Shown: positions 50,666-60,748, counted from the stretch's first letter. The stretch is 64,000 bases of DNA from Labrenzia sp. CE80 (GCF_009650605.1 NZ_WAJT01000002.1:124001-188000), one strand, 5' to 3'. Notes: a model not told the origin generated them from the letters alone. Numbers and translations are program-made.

Positions 50666-51256
50666 GTGAGCGCACACGAAGAACGCATAGTTACGGAGCA
50701 AGGGCTGGACGCCCGGGTTGCCGCAATTGTCGAGCCGGTCATTGAAGACCTTGGCTATCGGCTTGTGCGCACAAAGATCAGCGCGGCCAATGGGTGCACG
50801 CTGCAGATCATGGCCGAGCGTCCCGATGGCACGATGACTGTGGAAGACTGTGAAGCGATCAGCCGTGCCGTGTCGCCGGCGCTTGATGTGGATGACCCGA
50901 TCAACCGGGCCTATCATCTGGAGGTTTCCTCTCCAGGCATCGATCGGCCTCTGGTGCGTCCGGGCGATTTTGAGCGCTGGGCCGGCCATGAGCTGAAGGT
51001 CGAGATGGCGGTGATGCAGGATGGCCGCAAGCGCTTCCGCGGACTTCTGACAGGTCTTAGCGGTGACGCAGCGGTGGTACGTCTGCCGGATGCGCGCGAA
51101 GGCGAAACTGACACGGTCGAACTGCCCCTCGCCGACATGGGCGAGGCCAAGCTCGTTTTGACCGATGATTTGATTACGGCTGCTCTCAAGGCGGAAAAGG
51201 CGGCGCTTGCCGCTCGCGCCGAGGGGCAGGCGACAGGGGACAACAAGCCCAACTAA
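50666..51256 (+). CDS. rimP: ribosome maturation factor RimP
   Basis: A 196-residue protein for 30S maturation. Marks: VIEDLGYRLVRTKI, the DCEAISRAVSPALDVDDPINRAYHLEVSSPGIDRPL block and a C-terminal SH3-like part. The GTG at 50666 lies 6 bp after AGGAG; a TTG at 50660 would abut it. First gene of the rimP-nusA-infB operon. Confidence 0.96.
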   Translation: MSAHEERIVTEQGLDARVAAIVEPVIEDLGYRLVRTKISAANGCTLQIMAERPDGTMTVEDCEAISRAVSPALDVDDPINRAYHLEVSSPGIDRPLVRPGDFERWAGHELKVEMAVMQDGRKRFRGLLTGLSGDAAVVRLPDAREGETDTVELPLADMGEAKLVLTDDLITAALKAEKAALAARAEGQATGDNKPN

Positions 51257-51329
51257 GCGGACATCCGCAGGGCATGAACGAAACGCGCCAGGAATTACCT
51301 GAAGATGAGGGCGCGAGAGGAGTGGATGA

Positions 51330-52979
51330 ATGGCTATCAGCGCGAACCGGCTGGAACTGCTGCAAATCGCTGACGCGGTTGCCCGGGAAAAGTCGATCGA
51401 CCGCAACATCGTCATCACGGCAATGGAAGATGCGATCCAGAAGGCAGCCCGGTCCCGCTACGGCACTGAAACCGAGGTGCGTGCCGAGATCAATTCCAAG
51501 ACCGGTGAAATCCGCCTTCAGCGGCTGCTTCAGGTTGTCGAGACTGTCGAAAATGTTTCGACTGAAATCTCGCTGGACGAGGCACTTGCCCGCAACCCGG
51601 AAGCAAGCCTGGGCGACTTCATCGCCGAGCCGTTGCCGCCACTCGATTTCGGCCGTATTGCAGCGCAATCCGCCAAGCAGGTGATCGTGCAGAAGGTCCG
51701 CGAAGCCGAGCGTGACCGTCAATATGATGAATTCAAGGATCGTGTTGGCGAAGTCGTCAACGGAGTTGTTAAGCGTGCCGAATACGGCAACGTCATCGTC
51801 GACCTTGGTCGTGGCGAAGGTATCGTTCGCCGTGATGAGCTGATCCCGCGCGAAGCTTTCCGCACCGGCGACCGTATTCGCGCCTATATCTACGATGTCC
51901 GCCGCGAACAGCGCGGCCCGCAGATCTTCCTGTCGCGCACACATCCGCAATTCATGGCGAAACTGTTTGCTCAGGAAGTCCCGGAAATCTATGATGGCGT
52001 TATCGAGATCCGTTCGGTAGCCCGTGACCCTGGTTCACGCGCCAAGATCGCGGTTATTTCGAAGGACAGCTCGATCGATCCTGTCGGTGCCTGTGTGGGT
52101 ATGCGCGGTAGCCGGGTTCAGGCGGTTGTCGGTGAGCTTCAGGGTGAAAAAATTGACATCATTCCGTGGAATGATGAGCCTGCGACCTTTATCGTCAATG
52201 CCCTGCAGCCGGCGGAAGTTGCCAAGGTTGTGCTCGATGAAGACGCCGAGCGTATTGAAGTTGTCGTTCCGGATGAACAACTAAGTCTTGCGATTGGTCG
52301 TCGCGGTCAGAACGTGCGTCTGGCTTCTCAGCTTACCGGCTGGGCCATCGACATCATGACCGAGAACGAAGAGTCCGAGCGTCGTCAGAAGGAATTTCAG
52401 GAACGGTCCAATCTGTTCATGGAAGCTCTCAACGTCGACGAAATGGTCGGACAGCTTTTGGCGACAGAAGGCTTTACCTCGGTTGAGGAAGTCGCATATG
52501 TCGAGCTTGACGAGATCTCGATGATCGAGGGCTTCGACAACGACACCGCAGAAGAAATTCAGGCGCGGGCGCGTGACTATCTGGAAGAGCTGGAAACCCG
52601 GCTCGATCAGGAACGTCGCGATCTCGGAGTTTCCGACGATCTGCGCACCATTGATGGCCTGACAACGGCGATGCTGGTTGCGCTTGGCAAGGATGACGTG
52701 AAGTCGGTCGAAGACCTGGCTGGGTGTGCCACCGACGATCTGGTTGGCTGGACCGAGCGCAAGGACGGCGAGACGAAGCGTTTCGAAGGTGCTCTGAGCA
52801 CATTTGATGTGTCCCGGGCCGATGCGGAAGCGATGATCATGTCGGCCCGCGTGAGTGCTGGCTGGGTGACCGAAGAGGAACTGAACGCTCTGCAGGAAGA
52901 CGGCGAAGTCGCTGACGATGCTGAAGCCGTTGAGGAAGAAACTGAGGAAGCGGCTGCGGGCGCGATCCTGAAGGGCTGA
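51330..52979 (+). CDS. nusA: transcription termination/antitermination factor NusA
   Basis: A 549-residue RNA polymerase partner. N-terminal domain (ELLQIADAVAREKSIDRNIVITAMEDAIQKAARSRYG), S1 domain, two KH domains (CVGMRGSRVQAVVGELQGEKIDI; AIGRRGQNVRLASQLTGW), then two helix-hairpin-helix repeats and an acidic tail. GAGAGGAG lies before the ATG. Confidence 0.98.
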   Translation: MAISANRLELLQIADAVAREKSIDRNIVITAMEDAIQKAARSRYGTETEVRAEINSKTGEIRLQRLLQVVETVENVSTEISLDEALARNPEASLGDFIAEPLPPLDFGRIAAQSAKQVIVQKVREAERDRQYDEFKDRVGEVVNGVVKRAEYGNVIVDLGRGEGIVRRDELIPREAFRTGDRIRAYIYDVRREQRGPQIFLSRTHPQFMAKLFAQEVPEIYDGVIEIRSVARDPGSRAKIAVISKDSSIDPVGACVGMRGSRVQAVVGELQGEKIDIIPWNDEPATFIVNALQPAEVAKVVLDEDAERIEVVVPDEQLSLAIGRRGQNVRLASQLTGWAIDIMTENEESERRQKEFQERSNLFMEALNVDEMVGQLLATEGFTSVEEVAYVELDEISMIEGFDNDTAEEIQARARDYLEELETRLDQERRDLGVSDDLRTIDGLTTAMLVALGKDDVKSVEDLAGCATDDLVGWTERKDGETKRFEGALSTFDVSRADAEAMIMSARVSAGWVTEEELNALQEDGEVADDAEAVEEETEEAAAGAILKG

Positions 52980-53015
52980 AATCGCTGCCGGCAGGCGGTC
53001 TAACGGAGGTGGCAG

Positions 53016-53669
53016 GTGCCAAGAAAGAGTGAGCCGACCGAGCGGCAATGTGCCGTAACGCGGGAGGTTCAGCCGGTAGATCGCATGATCCGCTTCGTCC
53101 TGGACCCTGAGGGAAAGGTCGTTCCGGATCTCAAACGGGTCCTCCCCGGGCGCGGCGTATGGGTTACAGCAGCGGACGAAACAGTCCGGCTCGCTGAGAA
53201 AGATAGGAAACGGGTGTTCGGCCGCGGCTTCAAGTGTGAAGCCGTTGTCGAGCCGGGGCTTGCGGAGCGCGTTGATGTGCTTCTGGAAAAAGCGGCCTTG
53301 TCTGCGCTTTCCATCAGCCGCAAGGCTGGAGAGCTCGTGACCGGGTTCTCGAAAGTTGAAGCTGCCCTTCGACGGGACACTGTCGTGGGGCTGATCCACG
53401 CTTCGGATGCAGCCGAGGATGGGATTCGAAAGCTGGCGGCGGTGGCCGCAAGCCGAAGTGAGACCGCAAACGGGCCGCAGATCGTCCGTTTGTTCGATTC
53501 GACTCAATTGAATTTGGCATTGGGTCGGTCAAATGTGATACATGCTGCACTGCTTGCGGGTCAGGCGAGCGAAAACTTCCTGTCGCGGGGACGCGAACTC
53601 GAGGTTTTCCGGTCGAATTCCGCCACAAAAGATATAGGCAACGCAGCTGGTGCAGTTGCGCAGGACTGA
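53016..53669 (+). CDS. YlxR-L7Ae fusion RNA-binding protein
   Basis: A 217-residue protein. The N-terminal YlxR (DUF448) part reads ERQCAVTREVQPVDRMIRFVLDPEGKVVPDLKRVLPGRGVWV; the C-terminal part (AALSALSISRKAGELVTGFSKVEAALRRDTVVGLIHASDAA) is L7Ae-like and suggests binding of kinked RNA. This two-domain form is usual between nusA and infB in alphaproteobacteria. GTG start with GGAGG upstream. Confidence 0.93.
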   Translation: MPRKSEPTERQCAVTREVQPVDRMIRFVLDPEGKVVPDLKRVLPGRGVWVTAADETVRLAEKDRKRVFGRGFKCEAVVEPGLAERVDVLLEKAALSALSISRKAGELVTGFSKVEAALRRDTVVGLIHASDAAEDGIRKLAAVAASRSETANGPQIVRLFDSTQLNLALGRSNVIHAALLAGQASENFLSRGRELEVFRSNSATKDIGNAAGAVAQD

Positions 53670-53676
53670 AGGCAAT

Positions 53677-56346
53677 ATGAGCGATACGAAAAACCCAGGC
53701 GACAAGACAATCAGTGTTGAGCGGAAAACGCTCGGCATCAAAAGGGGTGGTGGTGACCAGGGGACTGTTCGCCAGTCCTTCTCGCACGGCCGGTCCAAAG
53801 CCGTCGTCGTGGAAAAAAAGAAGCGTCGTGTCGTCGTGCCGGGTCAGGAGCCCAAGGCAGAACAGCCCGCGCTTCAGACACAGCGGCTTGAAAAGCCTGC
53901 CGAGGTAGCTCCGCGCAAGCCGCAACCGGACGCACAGCAGGCAGCACGTCGTGCTGCAGGTGCTTCTGGCCAACGGCAGCAAAAGGGCGGCAACGTTCTG
54001 CGGACGCTGACCAAGGAAGAAGCGGCAGCACGTAGTGCAGCGCTCAAGATGGCGCAGGTTCGTGAAGTCGAAGAGCGCAAGCAGGCAGAGATCGATGCCA
54101 AGCGGCGCGCCGAAGAAGAGGCGATCCGCAAGGTTGAGGAAGAAGCGCGACTGAAGGCTGAAGAAGAAGCCCGCAAGATTCGCGAAGCTGAAGAAGCCAA
54201 GCAGGCTGCCTTGAAAGCCGAGGAAGACGCAAAGGCTGCGGCCGCAGCTCCCGCCAAACCGGCTCCGGCAGCAGCCAAGCCTGCACAAGGTGGTGCTCGC
54301 GCTGACAAGCCTGCTGGTGCAGCTGCACGTCCGGCTGCAGGCCGCGACGACAAGCCTGCCGAAGACGACAGCCGCAAACAGGCACTTCGTCCGGTCAAGC
54401 GTCAGAAGGCAGCTCCTGCCCCGACAACGACACGCCCGCGCACCGGCGACGATCGCCGGCGCTCGAAGCTGACAATCTCCGCTGCGACCGGTGGCAACGA
54501 CGAACAGCGTTCGCGTTCACTGGCATCGCTGCGTCGCCGCCGCGAGAAGGAAAAGCGCGGCGGTCAGCAGGTTGTGCGTGAAAAGGTCCTGCGTGAGGTC
54601 ATCCTGCCGGAAGCGATTACCATTCAGGAACTCGCAAACCGCATGACTGAGCGGTCTGTGGACGTGATCAAGCTTCTGATGAAGCAGGGCCAGATGCTTA
54701 AAATCAACGATGTGATCGACGCGGATACCGCTGAACTCATCGCCGTTGAAATGGGGCATACGGTCAAGCGCGTCTCCGAAGCGGATGTTGAAGAAGGCCT
54801 GTTCTCCACCGAGGACGATGGCGGTACTAAGCAGCCGCGTCCGCCTGTCGTGACCATCATGGGACACGTCGACCACGGTAAGACATCCTTGCTCGATGCC
54901 ATCCGCAACTCAAAAGTTGTGACCGGCGAAGCCGGCGGTATCACCCAGCACATCGGAGCGTACCAGGTCGAACAGGATGGCAACAAGGTCACCTTCATCG
55001 ATACGCCCGGCCACGCCGCCTTCTCGCAGATGCGTGCTCGTGGTGCGAAGTCGACCGATATCGTGATCCTGGTGGTTGCTGCTGATGACGGTGTCATGCC
55101 GCAGACCAAGGAAGCCATCGCGCATGCTCAGGCAGCGGATGTTCCGATCATCGTTGCGATCAACAAGATCGACAAGCCGGGCGCCGATCCGAACCGTGTT
55201 CGCACTGAACTGCTTCAGGACTCGATTGTTGTCGAAGGCATGGGCGGCGAAGTCATTGACGTTGAAGTCTCGGCCAAGGACGGCACGAATCTCGACAAGC
55301 TGCTGGAAATGATCCTGCTTCAGTCTGAAGTTCTCGAACTTCAGGCCAATCCGGATCGCACGGCAGAAGGTATTGTCGTTGAAGCTCAGCTCGATCGTGG
55401 CCGTGGACCAGTTGCGACTGTCCTCGTCCAGAAGGGCACTCTGCGCCCGGGCGACATCGTTGTTGCTGGTGCCGAGTGGGGCCGTGTTCGCGCAATGCTC
55501 GACGAGAATGGCGATCAGGTGAAAGAGGCTGGTCCTTCCAAGCCGGTCGAAGTTCTCGGTTTCCAGGGTACGCCGGCAGCCGGTGACATGGTCGCCGTTG
55601 TCGAGAACGAAGCCCGCGCTCGTGAGATTGTTGACTATCGTCAGCGTCAGATCCGCGAGAAGGCTTCCGTGGTTGCCTCTGGTGCCCGTGGCTCGCTTGA
55701 GCAGATGATGAACCGTCTTCAGGAAACCGGGAAAAAGGAATTCCCGCTGGTCCTCAAGGGTGACGTTCAGGGTTCCGTTGAAGCCATCGTTCATGCGCTG
55801 AACGAACTCGGCACGGACGAAGTCGGTGCACGCATCTTGATGTCCGGCGTTGGCGGGATCACGGAAAGTGATGTCACACTGGCATCTGCTTCCAAGGCTC
55901 CGATCATTGGCTTCAACGTGCGTGCCAACAAGCAGGCCCGCGAAGCTGCGCGCAGTGATGGCATCGAGATCCGCTACTACAACATCATCTACGATCTCGT
56001 GGATGACATCAAAGCGGCCATGTCCGGCCTGCTGTCGCCGGAGCGTCGCGAGACCTTCCTCGGCAACGCGGAGATCAAGGAAATCTTCCATATTTCCAAG
56101 GTCGGCAAGGTCGCAGGTTGTCTGGTCACCGAAGGCATGGTCGAGCGTGGCGCGGAAGTCCGCCTCATTCGCGACGACGTCGTTATCCACGAAGGCAAGC
56201 TGGGCACGCTCAAGCGCTTCAAGGACGAGGTCAAGTCTGTCGAATCCGGTCAGGAATGCGGCATGAACTTCGTCAGCTATCAGGACATGCGCGCAGGCGA
56301 CATCATCGAATGTTTCCGCGTTGAGCATCTCGCTCGTTCGCTCTGA
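53677..56346 (+). CDS. infB: translation initiation factor IF-2
   Basis: An 889-residue GTPase that brings initiator tRNA to the 30S subunit. A long low-complexity N-terminus rich in Ala, Lys and Glu (about 20-280, with coiled-coil repeats such as RRAEEEAIRKVEEEARLKAEEEAR) precedes IF2_N and the GTPase domain: GHVDHGKTSLL (G1), DTPGHAAFS (G3), NKIDK (G4). ATG 53677 is the conserved start (MSDTKNPGDKT); it begins 7 bp after the ylxR stop. Confidence 0.98.
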   Translation: MSDTKNPGDKTISVERKTLGIKRGGGDQGTVRQSFSHGRSKAVVVEKKKRRVVVPGQEPKAEQPALQTQRLEKPAEVAPRKPQPDAQQAARRAAGASGQRQQKGGNVLRTLTKEEAAARSAALKMAQVREVEERKQAEIDAKRRAEEEAIRKVEEEARLKAEEEARKIREAEEAKQAALKAEEDAKAAAAAPAKPAPAAAKPAQGGARADKPAGAAARPAAGRDDKPAEDDSRKQALRPVKRQKAAPAPTTTRPRTGDDRRRSKLTISAATGGNDEQRSRSLASLRRRREKEKRGGQQVVREKVLREVILPEAITIQELANRMTERSVDVIKLLMKQGQMLKINDVIDADTAELIAVEMGHTVKRVSEADVEEGLFSTEDDGGTKQPRPPVVTIMGHVDHGKTSLLDAIRNSKVVTGEAGGITQHIGAYQVEQDGNKVTFIDTPGHAAFSQMRARGAKSTDIVILVVAADDGVMPQTKEAIAHAQAADVPIIVAINKIDKPGADPNRVRTELLQDSIVVEGMGGEVIDVEVSAKDGTNLDKLLEMILLQSEVLELQANPDRTAEGIVVEAQLDRGRGPVATVLVQKGTLRPGDIVVAGAEWGRVRAMLDENGDQVKEAGPSKPVEVLGFQGTPAAGDMVAVVENEARAREIVDYRQRQIREKASVVASGARGSLEQMMNRLQETGKKEFPLVLKGDVQGSVEAIVHALNELGTDEVGARILMSGVGGITESDVTLASASKAPIIGFNVRANKQAREAARSDGIEIRYYNIIYDLVDDIKAAMSGLLSPERRETFLGNAEIKEIFHISKVGKVAGCLVTEGMVERGAEVRLIRDDVVIHEGKLGTLKRFKDEVKSVESGQECGMNFVSYQDMRAGDIIECFRVEHLARSL

Positions 56347-56371
56347 TAGTCAGGGTTCTGTAAAATCAAAT

Positions 56372-56404
56372 ACGCCGGCGCCGCATTTTCAGCCGCGCCG
56401 GCGT
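56372..56404 (+). terminator. hairpin between infB and rbfA
   Basis: ACGCCGGCGC (56372-56381) and GCGCCGGCGT (56395-56404) form a perfect 10-bp stem. Only CTTG follows, so readthrough to rbfA is likely. Confidence 0.55.
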
Positions 56405-56450
56405 CTTGCATTTGGCGCCGGTCTGCCAGCGCCGGAAATGGATTGAAATC

Positions 56451-56873
56451 ATGACACGACAACACGGACAGGGCGCCAAAGGCCCTTCGCAGCGTCAGTT
56501 GCGCGTCGGTGAACTTGTGCGCAAGGAACTGTCAGACATTCTGACCCGCGGTGAAATCGCCGATCCCGAACTCGACGGCATCATCGTGACCATCCCGGAA
56601 GTTCGCATGACACCTGATTTGCGCCTGGCATCTTGCTTGTTCATGCCGCTTGGCGGTGGTGACGGCGAGAAGATCGAAAAGGCGCTGAACCGCTGCGCGA
56701 AATATCTGCGCGGCCTGGTGTCTCGCCGTATGACCATGAAGTATTCGCCAGATCTGCGCTTTGTTCTCGATACACGCTTCGACGACGATGACCGGATCGA
56801 AAGCCTGTTGCATTCGCCGGGCGTTTCCAGAGATCTGGAAACGGACACTGACGGCGACGACGGGCAGGACTGA
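56451..56873 (+). CDS. rbfA: 30S ribosome-binding factor A
   Basis: A 140-residue KH-type protein needed for 16S rRNA 5'-end maturation and cold growth. It shows SQRQLRVGELVRKELSDILTRGEI, PEVRMTPDLRLASCLFMPL and RMTMKYSPDLRFVLDTRFDDDDRIESLL, with an acidic tail. ATG 56451 fits the family start. It lies between infB and truB. Confidence 0.96.
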   Translation: MTRQHGQGAKGPSQRQLRVGELVRKELSDILTRGEIADPELDGIIVTIPEVRMTPDLRLASCLFMPLGGGDGEKIEKALNRCAKYLRGLVSRRMTMKYSPDLRFVLDTRFDDDDRIESLLHSPGVSRDLETDTDGDDGQD

Positions 56874-56957
56874 GGCTCAGGCATTCCGGCGCGGTTGCAA
56901 TTGGCGCGGGGCAAAACTCCTCGCGGCGACCGGCTCTAAGACACAATCGGACCCTTC

Positions 56958-57905
56958 ATGGCGCGTCAAAAACAAGTCAAAAGAAAACGCAACGCGATCA
57001 ACGGCTGGCTGGTGCTCGACAAGCCCTATGGCATCACGTCCAACGACGCACTCAGCAAGATCAAGCGGATCCTGTCACCGCAAAAGGTCGGTCATGCCGG
57101 CACACTTGATCCGCGGGCATCAGGCTGTCTGCCTCTGGCCTTCGGCGAGGCGACCAAGACGGTCTCTTTCGTCATGGACGGGCGCAAGGTCTATCGTTTT
57201 GAAGTGACCTGGGGTGCAGAAACCACCACCGATGACACCGAAGGCGAGGTGACCGCGACCTCGGACGCCCGGCCGCTGGCTGCTGATATCGAGGCTGTCC
57301 TGCCGGAATTCGTCGGCACGATCATGCAGGTGCCGCCGATCTTTTCCGCGATCAAGGTCGATGGCGAACGCGCCTATGACCTTGCGCGCGATGGTGCGGA
57401 CATTGAACTCGAAGCCCGGCCGATCGACGTTCACCACCTTCACCTCGTCGAATGCCCGGACGCAAACCGGGCGGTGATCGAGGCCGAGTGCGGCAAGGGC
57501 ACCTATGTGCGCGCGCTTGCGCGCGATCTTGGCCGGCGTCTGGGCACGCGGGGCCACGTTACCGAACTGAGGCGTCTTCTTGTCGGGCCGTTCGGCGAAG
57601 AGGACATGGTTACGCTTGACGATCTGCTGGAAGCTGCCGACGAGCGCGAAGAAGGCGAGGGCGTCGAGCCTCTGGTAGATGAGTTTATTCGCCCGGTTCG
57701 CGAAGCGATGGACAATCTTCTCGAGCTCCCGGTTTCCCTCGAAGATGCTGGAAAAATTCGCCAGGGAATGGCGATTTTGCTGCGTGGCCGGGAGGCGCCT
57801 TTGAACTGCGAAACAGCCTTTGCCAGCCACGCCGGCGAGCCGGTTGCCATCGGCGCTATCGACAAGGGCCGCTTCCAGCCGGCGCGTGTCTTTAACCTTG
57901 GCTAG
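56958..57905 (+). CDS. truB: tRNA pseudouridine(55) synthase
   Basis: A 315-residue synthase. Motif I (GWLVLDKPYGITSNDALSKIKRIL) and the catalytic Asp motif (VGHAGTLDPRASGCLPLAFGEATK) are intact, and the ECGKGTYVRALARDLGRRLG block follows. It makes pseudouridine 55 in tRNA T-loops. Confidence 0.97.
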   Translation: MARQKQVKRKRNAINGWLVLDKPYGITSNDALSKIKRILSPQKVGHAGTLDPRASGCLPLAFGEATKTVSFVMDGRKVYRFEVTWGAETTTDDTEGEVTATSDARPLAADIEAVLPEFVGTIMQVPPIFSAIKVDGERAYDLARDGADIELEARPIDVHHLHLVECPDANRAVIEAECGKGTYVRALARDLGRRLGTRGHVTELRRLLVGPFGEEDMVTLDDLLEAADEREEGEGVEPLVDEFIRPVREAMDNLLELPVSLEDAGKIRQGMAILLRGREAPLNCETAFASHAGEPVAIGAIDKGRFQPARVFNLG

Positions 57906-58049
57906 GCCACGCTTCGCAGCTTCTCAAGAAATCACTGGAAATGGCGAAGGTTTTCCGCCATATTCCGCCGCCATTGGGCCTGTTGGCTCAATTCGTCCGT
58001 ACCAACCTTTGCTGACCGACATCTCGGCTCTGGTGACGGTGCGGATCAG

Positions 58050-58089
58050 GCCGGTTTTCCGGCACCATCTAAAGCCGGGCTTGCCCGGC
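58050..58089 (+). promoter_or_regulatory. two stem-loops in the rpsO leader
   Basis: GCCGG-TTTT-CCGGC (58050-58063) and GCCGGGC-TT-GCCCGGC (58074-58089) lie just upstream of rpsO. S15 controls its own mRNA through leader structures in many bacteria, so these could be part of such an element; the second may also end truB transcription. Confidence 0.4.
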
Positions 58090-58112
58090 TGCATCTTCGA
58101 AAGGAAAGAGCG

Positions 58113-58382
58113 ATGTCGATTACCACTGAGCGCAAAGCTGAGTTGATGAAAGAATACGCCATCAAGGAAGGCGACACGGGTTCTCCGGAAGTCCAGGTCG
58201 CAATTCTGACCGAGCGGATCAACAACCTCACGGGTCACTTCAAGGATCACGGCAAGGACAACCACTCCCGCCGCGGCCTCTTGAAAATGGTTGCGACGCG
58301 CCGTTCGCTGCTGGACTACGTCCGCGGCAAGAACGAAGAGCGTTACAAGACCCTGATCGAACGCCTGGGCATTCGCCGCTAA
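58113..58382 (+). CDS. rpsO: 30S ribosomal protein S15
   Basis: An 89-residue S15: MSITTERKAELMKEYAIKEGDTGSPEVQVAILTERI, then LTGHFKDHGKDNHSRRGLLKMVATRR. It binds the central domain of 16S rRNA. AAAGGAAAG precedes the ATG. Confidence 0.98.
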   Translation: MSITTERKAELMKEYAIKEGDTGSPEVQVAILTERINNLTGHFKDHGKDNHSRRGLLKMVATRRSLLDYVRGKNEERYKTLIERLGIRR

Positions 58383-58393
58383 CAGGTCTGGTC

Positions 58394-58432
58394 AAAAAAA
58401 CGCGGTGGGTGGATTTGCCCGCCGCGTTTTAC
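58394..58432 (+). terminator. rho-independent terminator of rpsO
   Basis: AAAACGCGG-T-GGG pairs with CCC-G-CCGCGTTTT across a TGGATTTG loop and ends in a T-run. It begins 12 bp after the stop codon. Confidence 0.88.
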
Positions 58433-58621
58433 TATAGGAAGACACGTGACGGTCATGGGGCAGGATTGCCGGCCGCTTTCTGATCAAAACGGAAGCCGCT
58501 TGTCGTCTTGCCCGTGGCTTGTCATATCGGTAACCGGCCCATACGGGGTCGACCGATAAATGTCCCGAACAGATGCGCGGTTCGAAGACCGCAGCTCGGG
58601 ACGAAGCTGTAAGGAATCATG

Positions 58622-60748
58622 ATGTTTGATGTTCATCGTGTAGAAGTCGAATGGGGCGGTCGTCCGCTCGTATTCGAAACGGGCAAAGTTGCCCGTCAGG
58701 CCGACGGCGCCGTGATGGCGACCTATGGTGATACCAAGGTCCTCGCCACTGTTGTTTCCGCGAAGTCGCCGAAGCCTGGTCAGGATTTTTTCCCGCTGAC
58801 CGTGAACTACCAGGAAAAGGCATATGCTGCCGGTAAGATCCCTGGTGGCTTTTTCAAGCGTGAAGGCCGTCCGTCCGAGCATGAGACGCTCACCTCGCGT
58901 CTGATCGACCGTCCGATTCGCCCGCTTTTCGCTGACGGCTACAAGAACGACACCCAAGTGGTGATCACCGTTCTGTCGCACGACATGGAAAATGCTCCGG
59001 ACATGCTGGCAATGGTTGCGGCCTCTGCAGCCCTGACGATCTCCGGCGTTCCTTTCATGGGCCCGATCGGCGGCGCACGCGTCGGCATGATCAACGGCGA
59101 GTTCGTCTTGAACCCACTGATCGACGACATGGCCGAATCTGCGCTTGATCTCGTCGTTGCGGGCACGCAGGACGCTGTCCTCATGGTTGAGTCCGAAGCC
59201 AAGGAACTCGACGAAGACACCATGCTCAGCGCCGTGATGTTCGGTCACAAGGGCTTCCAGCCGGTGATCGATGCGATCATCAAGCTGGCTGAAACCGCTG
59301 CTAAAGAGCCACGCGAATTCTCCATGCCTGACCATTCTGCCCTTTACGAGCAGATCAAGGGCCTGGCTGCAGACGAGCTTAAAGCTGCCTATGCAATCAC
59401 CGCCAAGACCGAACGCAAGAATGCAATCGATGCCGCAAAGGCAAAGGTTGTCGAAGCGCTGATCGACAACGGCGGCGAAGACGCTCCTGAAGCAACCGTT
59501 CTTGGCGGTGAATTCAAGCATCTCGAAGCCGAGATCGTTCGCGGTGCAATTCTCGACACCGGTTCGCGCATCGATGGCCGCGACCTGTCCACCGTCCGTG
59601 CGATCACGTCGGAAGTTGGTATCCTGCCGCGTGCCCATGGTTCCTCGCTCTTCACCCGTGGTGAGACCCAGGGCCTTGTCGTAGCGACGCTCGGAACCGG
59701 CGAAGATGAGCAGTTCATCGACGCCCTGGAAGGCACCTACAAGTCCCATTTCATGCTGCACTACAACTTCCCGCCCTATTCGGTCGGTGAAACAGGCCGC
59801 ATGGGCTCCCCGGGACGTCGTGAGATCGGTCACGGCAAGCTCGCATGGCGCGCTGTGAACCCGATGCTTCCTGCGCATCACGAGTTCCCTTACACCCTTC
59901 GCGTGGTGTCCGAGATCACGGAATCGAACGGTTCGTCCTCCATGGCAACTGTTTGCGGCACGTCCCTGGCTCTCATGGACGCCGGCGTTCCGCTCAAGGC
60001 ACCTGTGGCCGGCATCGCAATGGGTCTGATCAAGGAAGGCGAGCGTTTCGCAGTCCTGTCCGACATCCTTGGCGATGAAGATCACCTCGGCGACATGGAC
60101 TTCAAGGTTGCGGGTTCCGAAAACGGCATCACCGCGCTGCAGATGGACATCAAGATCCAGGGCATCACCGAAGAGATCATGAAGGTTGCGCTCGCTCAGG
60201 CGAAAGACGGCCGCGTCCACATCCTCGGCGAAATGGCGAATGCCATCACCGAAGGCCGTGCCGAGCTCGGCGAACATGCGCCGCGCATCGAAGTGATGAA
60301 GATTCCGGTCGACAAGATCCGTGAAGTCATTGGTTCGGGCGGCAAGGTCATCCGTGAAATCGTCGAGAAGACCGGTGCCAAGGTCAACATCGAAGACGAC
60401 GGTACCGTCAAGATCGCATCTTCCGATGGCAAGGCCATCCAGGCTGCTGTGAACTGGATCAACTCCATCGCAGCTGAGCCGGAAGTTGGCGTGATCTATG
60501 AAGGTACGGTCGTGAAATGCGTCGACTTCGGTGCATTCGTGAACTTCTTCGGCGCCAAGGACGGCCTCGTTCACATTTCCCAGCTTGCTCCGCGCAAGGT
60601 TGCCAAGGTCACTGACGTGATCAAGGAAGGCGACAAGGTCTGGGTCAAGCTCATGGGCTTCGATGAGCGTGGCAAGGTTCGCCTCTCCATGAAGGTCGTT
60701 GATCAGGAGACAGGCAAAGAAATCGAAAAAGAAGCCGAAGAGGGCTAA
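58622..60748 (+). CDS. pnp: polyribonucleotide nucleotidyltransferase (PNPase)
   Basis: A 708-residue phosphorolytic 3'-5' exoribonuclease. Two RNase PH cores (first GRPLVFETGKVARQADGAVMATYGDTKVLATVV; second RGETQGLVVATLGTG with SPGRREIGHGKLAWRA) surround a helical domain; a KH domain (KIREVIGSGGKVIREIVEKTGAKVNIEDDG) and an S1 domain follow. ATG 58622 is 6 bp after AAGGA; ATG 58619 is an alternative. The leader hairpin GCGGT-TCGAAG-ACCGC (58577-58592) may be a processing site, since pnp leaders are often cut by RNase III. Confidence 0.98.
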   Translation: MFDVHRVEVEWGGRPLVFETGKVARQADGAVMATYGDTKVLATVVSAKSPKPGQDFFPLTVNYQEKAYAAGKIPGGFFKREGRPSEHETLTSRLIDRPIRPLFADGYKNDTQVVITVLSHDMENAPDMLAMVAASAALTISGVPFMGPIGGARVGMINGEFVLNPLIDDMAESALDLVVAGTQDAVLMVESEAKELDEDTMLSAVMFGHKGFQPVIDAIIKLAETAAKEPREFSMPDHSALYEQIKGLAADELKAAYAITAKTERKNAIDAAKAKVVEALIDNGGEDAPEATVLGGEFKHLEAEIVRGAILDTGSRIDGRDLSTVRAITSEVGILPRAHGSSLFTRGETQGLVVATLGTGEDEQFIDALEGTYKSHFMLHYNFPPYSVGETGRMGSPGRREIGHGKLAWRAVNPMLPAHHEFPYTLRVVSEITESNGSSSMATVCGTSLALMDAGVPLKAPVAGIAMGLIKEGERFAVLSDILGDEDHLGDMDFKVAGSENGITALQMDIKIQGITEEIMKVALAQAKDGRVHILGEMANAITEGRAELGEHAPRIEVMKIPVDKIREVIGSGGKVIREIVEKTGAKVNIEDDGTVKIASSDGKAIQAAVNWINSIAAEPEVGVIYEGTVVKCVDFGAFVNFFGAKDGLVHISQLAPRKVAKVTDVIKEGDKVWVKLMGFDERGKVRLSMKVVDQETGKEIEKEAEEG

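Noticed and set aside
54910..56328. Open frame of 472 codons on the minus strand inside infB
   Set aside because: Complementary shadow of the IF-2 GTPase and C-terminal coding region; no motif and no ribosome-binding site.
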